A DNA stretch of 7,982 nt from NCBI GenBank assembly GCA_041639705.1, contig JBEQBT010000156.1:1-7982 (forward strand). Direction: 5' to 3'. Every line of letters starts with the position of its first letter. Position 1 is the first letter of the stretch. The DNA is from JARDZI01 sp041639705 (lineage in GTDB: Bacteria; Bacillota; Clostridia; Clostridiales; Caloramatoraceae). The notes below the pieces were generated by a model. The model saw nothing but the letters and a program-made list of their open reading frames with translations. It was not told the DNA's origin and ran no database searches. The position numbers and the translations under genes were made by a program. Positions 1-6,400 of the stretch are shown here, in pieces.

Positions 1-1
1 A

Positions 2-3000
2 TTTTCAAGTATCTTAACTGGAGAAGGTACAAAAAAAGATGCTGAAACAATAAAAGCATATGATAAAGTATATCATTATGAAAATAACAATCTTGGCAGG
101 GTAGCACGTACATATGGAGGAGCACTTCTTTCTACTAATGGAAATGAGACGTTTGTAGACAAATTTGATGTAGAGAGAAAAGTAGAAGAGCTATTATCTC
201 CTGAAGAAGAAAAGGCGACAACTATTGTAAATGAAGATACGGGAGAAACAATTTCTGTAGAAGAACAAAAACAAAATGATATTGAAAAAGCATTTAATTT
301 AAAAAATGTTGACGATTCTAAAATAACTGTAGAACCAGATGCTAAACTTTCTTCAGCAATACGCATTGCAGAGAAAACTAATACAAGCTCCATAGTTGTT
401 CAAAAAAATAAAGATGGGGAGTATGAGGTAGTAAAAACAACTGAAGGTGTTACACAAAATGTAATACAAGGTTTGTATAATACAATGCAAGATAATTCTT
501 GTGTAAAAGTAATTGGTATGCAGGAATTTCCTACAAATTTATTTAAGCTTGTTGGAGAATATAAAGAAAATGGACAGACTTTTCGTACTTATAAAAAACT
601 TACATTACAAGAAGAAAGTTCTGCTCAAGAAGAAAAATATGGTCCAAGCATTACTAATTTACCTGCAGCAAGTACTCAAAGAGTTGCAACATCTGATATT
701 TTATATTTAAAACAACAAGATGAAACTAAAGGGACAACAACTTTTTCTAAAGTAACAGACTTTTATGAAAACAATATAGTTCCCACATTAAAACAAGTTT
801 ATCAAAAATTACAAAACAAGCAAAATGTAGAAGTGTTTTTTGTTGTAGACCAAGAGTTGGATAATGTTGTATCAAGTAGTATGGGTAATAAATATGACCC
901 ACTAAAACACTCTGGTGTAGTTGCAGTTATTGAAGTTGAGAAAGGTACAGGTAAATATCAGATAGGAGGAAAAGACTATTCTCCTATAGGTATTGTTCCT
1001 ACAGGAAATGCTAGAACAAATGCTCCTGAGGGATTCTATGTTTCTCAAGAAATAAGGTCTAGAGCATATGATGTAAAGCATAAAAAACTTAGGACAAATG
1101 TATTATTGAAAGGAGAAGACAAGAATCCTTTAAAAAGTAAATTGCTAAAAGTAAATACTAAACAACCGAAACATTTGGACGTAAATATTTCTGCTAAACA
1201 GTTTGCAGAAAGAACATGGAAGAATAATGCAGATGAAGAGTTTTTGTCTAGATTAGTGTTTGACCCTAAAAGAAAAGGCACAAAATGGTATGTTAAACCT
1301 GCAGAACCTTCTGCAATGTCTAATCCTAACCACGATATATTTATTCCTTATGCAAGGGATTTTAAAATAAACGGAGTAATAATAGGAAGTACAAATTCTA
1401 ATAATGAACAATATACAGTATTAAATATATTCCAAAATCCTTTTAATAATGATGTATGGAATGATTTGGTACAAAATAATGTTTGTATAGAAAAGGCAGC
1501 TGACCAATTAAAGAAAGCTATTATTGAATTAAAGAAAGAAGAAAATTTAAACTTATTAAGAGATTTATCTGACTCAGATTTATCTGATGAAGAAAGAAAG
1601 CAGATTAAAAAGACAATTAATGGAAATCCTGAAATTGCAAATAGTTTAAAATATATGCAAAATCAATTTTCATTACCTGTTTCTTTTAATATTGGTACTA
1701 CAGAAAATGGAGTATTCTTGGTAAGTGAGCAAGATAGGTTCTGTATGGCAAATCTTGAAGACCTTGAGAAATTAGATTTGTCAGATGCCGCTTCAATAAA
1801 CCAAATGGTTTATAGCGGATTAAGACAGTTTTTTGTAGATTCTGAGGGTAATGAAAAATTAAGATTACCTACAGATGCTACAACGGAAGTTACTAATGAT
1901 GATGGTACTGTGATTACTCAAAGAATGCCTGGTGCAGGAACTCCATTTGCTTATTTCCAAGTTGATTCAAAATTACTTTCAAAGTATCAGGAAGAAAAGG
2001 ATAGAAAAGCTTTAGGAGCTCTTAAAAAATTCTATGAGCAAGGATTTTTTGAAGTAAGTGCTGAAGACGCCTCTGAAAGAATGGGAGTCGCTTATTTTAG
2101 TACTCCTGAAAATTTATCAGAAGAAACTCCTAAACCAGAAGTAGTTGTTACTAATAAAGATAATGCTAATATAGACAGTCCTTTACCTACAGACGAGGCA
2201 ACACAGACACCTGTATATGATAATACGGTTGATAACGCAGCTCCTGAAAGTTCTCCTGTAACTACATTAGCAAATCAAATTACAGAGGATTCAAAAGAAC
2301 ATTTTGAAAACAAAAAGGCTATAGGTGGAAATCACGCTATACTATCTGTAACTAATTTACTACGTGCTCAAGAGCACTCTCAAACAATAGTTAGAAGTAG
2401 TGAAACAAGTCAAAATGAAGAAGAATGGTCAGTTGAAACTGCTTTTGGAAATACTATTGATGGCGCTGTGAGAAATATTCTTGATTCTAATTATGAAGTT
2501 GCTATAAACAATAATAAACTGCAAAGAAGAAAGAAAGGACAAAGAGGAGCAGCGTGGGAGAATTTTACAGATTTCACTCCTAACATGTCGGAACGTGCTT
2601 TACAAAAATTATATACAGATATTGTAATTACGTTAAATCCATTTATTCAAAAAGGATATACAATCTTGTCACAAGATGTTGCGGTTCGTGGAACTAAAGA
2701 AATATTTGGAGATAACACTCCTCATTATGCAAACTTTAGTGGTGAGTTGGACTTGTTGTTACTTTCCCCCGAAGGGCATAGTGCTATCATTATAGATATG
2801 AAAACATCAAAAAGCATATCTATAGATAATGAGGAGTACAAACAACAACAAAAAACATATGCAGAATGTTTACAAAAAACTTATCCACAGCTTACGGATA
2901 TTTCTGCCTATTTGTTTGGATTTACAACCCCAAGAATCTCTGATGAATTGACAAAACAGGATGACAGTGACCAGTTATATATTACTAAATACGGTAAAAC

Positions 3001-3364
3001 GGAGAAATTTGAAGAGTTATCTGTAAGTACACAAGGATTGATTGAAATTGATTTGCAGAACACTTCTGTAGATAGAGTTATGTGGGATAAACTTACACAA
3101 GAACAAAGGGATGAAATTCTTAGACAAGAAGCAGACAAAACAAGTCAATCTAATGCTCCTCAATCTTCTACTTCTGAAACTGTTGAATATAATTTGTTTC
3201 AAGAGACTTCAAAACATATAAAAGAACAAGCTGAAAGAAAAGCTCGAGAAGAAAAAACTGAGACAAATGAAACTGAAGCAAAACCTAAAAAGACTTTTGA
3301 AAGAAGAAATTATAGAAGTAAAAACAGTCCAGAAGAAAATAAGAAAAACAATTGTGCAAAATAG
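2..3364 (+). CDS. Giant multidomain phage-type protein with C-terminal PD-(D/E)XK nuclease-like domain (5' partial)
   Basis: The frame is open from base 2 to a TAG at 3362-3364, giving 1120 residues with the N terminus missing. The first 157 codons contain no ATG but read as normal acidic protein, so the TTG at 473 and ATG at 485 are internal. Residue numbers here count base 2 as codon 1. Residues 1 to about 700 are a mixed, lysine- and glutamate-rich region that I do not recognise; it includes a helical stretch with a duplicated DLSD unit near 520-530. Residues about 700-765 are an acidic, Pro/Thr/Ser/Asn-rich, probably disordered linker. Residues about 778-985 carry RecB/Cas4-type PD-(D/E)XK motifs: SVT at 782-784, FGNTID at 815-820, D917 in GELD, DMK at 932-934 and Q949-xxx-Y953. 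The last 60 residues are a Lys/Glu tail. Such domains cut or trim DNA with Mg2+; the substrate here is unknown. It is convergent with the next gene. The reading frame is near certain, the nuclease call is good, and the rest is unassigned. Confidence 0.93.
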   Translation, partial: FSSILTGEGTKKDAETIKAYDKVYHYENNNLGRVARTYGGALLSTNGNETFVDKFDVERKVEELLSPEEEKATTIVNEDTGETISVEEQKQNDIEKAFNLKNVDDSKITVEPDAKLSSAIRIAEKTNTSSIVVQKNKDGEYEVVKTTEGVTQNVIQGLYNTMQDNSCVKVIGMQEFPTNLFKLVGEYKENGQTFRTYKKLTLQEESSAQEEKYGPSITNLPAASTQRVATSDILYLKQQDETKGTTTFSKVTDFYENNIVPTLKQVYQKLQNKQNVEVFFVVDQELDNVVSSSMGNKYDPLKHSGVVAVIEVEKGTGKYQIGGKDYSPIGIVPTGNARTNAPEGFYVSQEIRSRAYDVKHKKLRTNVLLKGEDKNPLKSKLLKVNTKQPKHLDVNISAKQFAERTWKNNADEEFLSRLVFDPKRKGTKWYVKPAEPSAMSNPNHDIFIPYARDFKINGVIIGSTNSNNEQYTVLNIFQNPFNNDVWNDLVQNNVCIEKAADQLKKAIIELKKEENLNLLRDLSDSDLSDEERKQIKKTINGNPEIANSLKYMQNQFSLPVSFNIGTTENGVFLVSEQDRFCMANLEDLEKLDLSDAASINQMVYSGLRQFFVDSEGNEKLRLPTDATTEVTNDDGTVITQRMPGAGTPFAYFQVDSKLLSKYQEEKDRKALGALKKFYEQGFFEVSAEDASERMGVAYFSTPENLSEETPKPEVVVTNKDNANIDSPLPTDEATQTPVYDNTVDNAAPESSPVTTLANQITEDSKEHFENKKAIGGNHAILSVTNLLRAQEHSQTIVRSSETSQNEEEWSVETAFGNTIDGAVRNILDSNYEVAINNNKLQRRKKGQRGAAWENFTDFTPNMSERALQKLYTDIVITLNPFIQKGYTILSQDVAVRGTKEIFGDNTPHYANFSGELDLLLLSPEGHSAIIIDMKTSKSISIDNEEYKQQQKTYAECLQKTYPQLTDISAYLFGFTTPRISDELTKQDDSDQLYITKYGKTEKFEELSVSTQGLIEIDLQNTSVDRVMWDKLTQEQRDEILRQEADKTSQSNAPQSSTSETVEYNLFQETSKHIKEQAERKAREEKTETNETEAKPKKTFERRNYRSKNSPEENKKNNCAK
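1561..1587 (+). repeat. 12-bp direct repeat, period 15, inside the plus-strand gene
   Basis: AGATTTATCTGA occurs at 1561-1572 and again at 1576-1587, separated by CTC. In frame it encodes a duplicated Asp-Leu-Ser-Asp unit (DLSDSDLSDE) in an acidic helical stretch. It looks like a small local duplication that keeps the frame. No function is implied. Confidence 0.7.
2333..2955 (+). other. PD-(D/E)XK nuclease-like domain within the plus-strand giant gene
   Basis: This is the part coding for residues about 778-985. Motifs appear in the order expected for the RecB/Cas4/lambda-exonuclease-like superfamily. An HAILSVTNLL stretch (778-787) resembles the 'SvTxLL' entry strand. A G-x-x-x-D segment (816-820) sits where many members have G-x-x-x-H. 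Next come Asp917 after a hydrophobic strand start (GELDLLLL), then 14 residues later a strand IIIDMK with Asp932 and Lys934, and finally Q949-Q-K-T-Y953 in a helix, the QxxxY element of the RecB/Cas4 branch. D917, D932 and K934 would form the metal and catalytic site, so the domain looks active. No four-cysteine Fe-S cluster pattern of Cas4/AddB is seen around it, arguing against a true Cas4. The motif reading is by eye, and the domain borders are approximate. Confidence 0.8.
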
Positions 3365-3381
3365 ATATTACTTACAGATAA

Positions 3382-3420
3382 AAAAAATACCAGAAGGGTT
3401 GTATCCTTCTGGTATTTTTT
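3382..3420. terminator. Bidirectional intrinsic terminator between the two convergent giant genes
   Basis: Bases 3382-3397 are a perfect 16-bp inverted repeat of 3405-3420, with a 7-base loop (GTTGTAT). The core ATACCAGAAGG pairs with CCTTCTGGTAT, and the outer five pairs are A-T. On the plus strand the hairpin runs into six T (3415-3420). On the minus strand the A run at 3380-3387 becomes eight T/U. It begins 17 bases after the TAG of the plus-strand gene and ends 15 bases before the TAA of the minus-strand gene, so one element can end transcripts from both sides. This also supports the TAG as a genuine stop codon. It fills most of the 71-base intergenic gap, where I see no promoter or small gene. 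Confidence 0.92.
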
Positions 3421-3435
3421 AGTTTAGACTGACGA

Positions 3436-6400
3436 TTATTCTTCAGTAGTCTTTTTATTTTGTTCAACTTTAGCTTTCTTATAATGTTGTTTTACTGCTC
3501 TATCAAGAAATCCTGTAGTTACAGTGTTCATATTATTATACGTATCTGTTGTTCTCTTAATATTTAACACTTGTTTTCCAAATCTTGAAGGCATGATTGA
3601 TTCTATTTTACGAGAACCAGCTCTTGAACCTCGTCTTATAGAATAGTATCCTTTTGCATTTTGAGACTTACCTTCATTGGTTAATGAGAAATATGTGTTA
3701 GCTATATCTCTATTATCATTATATTCCTGCTCTTTTTGTTTCCAAGTGGCATATTTCTCAAAGAGTCTTTCAAATGCTGCATTATGAGTACCTTCTACCT
3801 TTTTAAACACTTGTTTTCCATTTTTATCCGTAGTCAGTTTTCTTAATGAAATGTTATTAAATTTCTTTTTTTCCTCTGTAGTTAATTTATCTCTCCATGC
3901 TTTGTCGGGGTCTTTAAGCATTTGTTTGATTAAATCATAATTTATTATATTATTCCTGAAATTTTCATCTTTGCTGGATTTGTATTCAATATATTTACTT
4001 ACAACATTCATCATGTCTTTATAATCAGTTTTTACTAGGTCAAACCTTCTTTTATCTACTTTATCCAAAGACTCAGTGAATGCTGGAAGAAACTGTTCGT
4101 AATATTCTCTATCTACAAATAAATCTGTATGTACAATCTGAAGAGCTTCTGGAACTATATTTTTACCTACAGTAAGCCATAAAGGTAGAATAGACAACAA
4201 CTGCTCTCTTTGTGTTTCAGCGGACCCCCTGACTGAGAATAAAGAAGCTTGTTCATCAGCTGCTCTTTGTATTAAATATCCTAATAATCCTTCAACTGTT
4301 TTTAAATAGTCTAATTGTCTATAATAAAAAACTCCTTTTAGATAAGCAGAAGAAATGAAATTATGCGTCATTAAATCATGTGTAATTTCATTATTTTTAG
4401 CAATATCTTCTTCTGTAAGTTTGTCATCATCATCATCATCATCTCCATCATCCCATACTTTACAATAAGTGATTGACGCTAAAACTTGAGCTGTAAACAT
4501 AAAGAATACTTGCATCCAACTTCTTCTCAAGTTGTATATTTCATAATCTGCATATCCCCATTTTCTCAAAGTTTCTGCAGGACAATATGGAGTCATCAAA
4601 GTCCCAATTAGTGCTTGCCCCAATGTTCTATGTCCTCCTTCGCATGCTTTTCTTAATGATAAAATGTTTTTTACCATTGATTGAAATACTCCTTCTACAT
4701 TTGTCTCTAGAATATTATTATAACTTGCAGACTGAAATAGTCTTTGAGATTGTCCTAATGCCCATCCTTTTAATAGCAAAAAACTTTGTCCTACTAAACT
4801 ATTTGACAAGGCAACCGCGTCTTCCTCATTGTAAATGCCGTGACATCTATTCGATATTTCTTGAGCTTTAAGTTTAAAATCTATTTCATATGAACTTCCA
4901 ATAATCATAGGACTTAATAAATCTTCTATTTGTTCAATAGCGTCATTTACATTAGCATAATTCAATCCGTATTTTTTCATAAGTTCATTTTGAGAAGCTG
5001 ATAGGATTCCAGGAACATTTAAACTAGATTGTTTTATATTTGTAGCAGCTTGCTTACCTTCTTCTCTATACTCTTCCAATCGTATTTTTAAATTTTTTAA
5101 ATCTTTAACTTCAATTGCTTTTGATTTAAGTTCATTAGGTCCTTGTTTACTGAAATCTCTTATAAAAGTACCTTCTTTTAATCTAAGAATACCGTCTCCA
5201 TTTTCTGAGAGATTAATTACTTCATAAGCATCCCATAATGACATAGCGGTAAGTGTTCCATCATCTTCAACTTTCCATACAGTTTCGTGCAATGCTCTTG
5301 CTAAGAATGCTATTGTCTGCATATACTCTTCACCTATTGCATATGGTGATAAAGCTATTTCTGAAGGACTGTCCCAATTTAAAAATTTTCTTCTTCTTGT
5401 ATGCCAGTCTTTTGAAGTTGAAAATATTTTGTTTGTAACATCAAAGTACTTCCTAAAAGCATCCACTTTTCTGTTGTCTGAAAAAGTTTCCCTTTTTCCT
5501 GTAAATGCAGGAATTAAATTCTGCCACCAATGTGTTCTATGAACAGGTGATGCGTATAACATACGTGCGTGTAATAAGTTTTTTCTAGTAAACCATTGTT
5601 CTACAGTTGCCTCTTTCCACATTTCAATGTCTCCAGAAATTCTATTGACTTTTCCACCAGCTATATTAAACCCTAAAGTTGTTAAAATAGCTATTTTGTT
5701 TAATATTCCTACAGTTTTTTTTAATGCTACATTATCATCTTTCTTATATTTTTTTCCATAAACTTGTCTACGCATGAATATTTGAGCTCTCTCATAAATG
5801 TTTGTGTGGATGTTTCTCTCTTTTTCAAAAGTTCCTGATGCAGTTTTTCTATACTGCAGGGCTTCACACATTTCTTCCAATACATTAGTAATACCTTGCA
5901 TTGAATTATACTGAACAGCCATTGCTGCATAGCCATATAAAGAACCTATCAAATCAGTAGATAGTCTTGACATGTCTGTTCTTTTTCTCTCTATACCATT
6001 TTCATCTTTTACTTTTTTGAAATGTTTGTTAATTCCATAAAGTGGCAATTTGTTTACCTTGTCATTTTCATATGCAAATTTACCATTAAGTTCTTCATCC
6101 TCCAAAGAGTTAAAGTTATTATCTGTTCCAAAATCTGTATCTTCACAGTTCATTACAAACAAATCCCTTATATTTTTACAAATTGTTTCTATTTGTTTTA
6201 TTCCACAGGTAAAAATGTTTTTATTTTCAACATTAACATTTTGTATTTTATTTGTAAAAGTTCCTAAAAATTGAGGGGCTCTAATATTTCTTGTTGCATT
6301 TTCTGGCAACATGGAATCAAAATTTTGTTTAAAGGCAAGACATTCTTTAAGGAATTTCTTTTCATCATCACTTAAATTAGCATAGGTTGGGTTAGCATAG

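Noticed and set aside
115..146. GGAGGA-like ribosome binding site followed by ATG codons at 138 and 144
   Set aside because: Both ATG codons are out of frame with the open gene and the spacing is too long; it encodes Gly-Gly-Ala of the large protein.
76..393. Minus-strand open frame of 105 codons opposite the large gene
   Set aside because: Ser/Phe-rich antisense shadow of an A-rich coding strand; no start signal and no recognisable protein.
473..487. TTG at 473 or ATG at 485 as the start of the plus-strand gene
   Set aside because: The frame is open and protein-like back to base 2, and no convincing ribosome binding site precedes either codon.
2333..2955. Cas4 or CRISPR-associated nuclease
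   Set aside because: The motifs fit the wider RecB-like group, but the four-Cys Fe-S pattern is missing and there is no CRISPR array or other cas gene nearby.
3380..3420. Attachment site, riboswitch or small RNA in the intergenic gap
   Set aside because: The perfect hairpin with flanking A and T runs is fully explained as a bidirectional terminator, and the gap leaves no room for more.
4420..4443. DDDDK enteropeptidase-like sequence
   Set aside because: It arises by chance from the GAT repeat followed by a Lys; a phage or bacterial role for that protease site is not expected.
4587..6274. Several plus-strand open frames of 60-95 codons and a minus-strand one at 5727-5936 within the second gene
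   Set aside because: All lie inside the long minus-strand frame and read as Leu/Phe/Ile-rich or frame-shifted shadows without independent signals.
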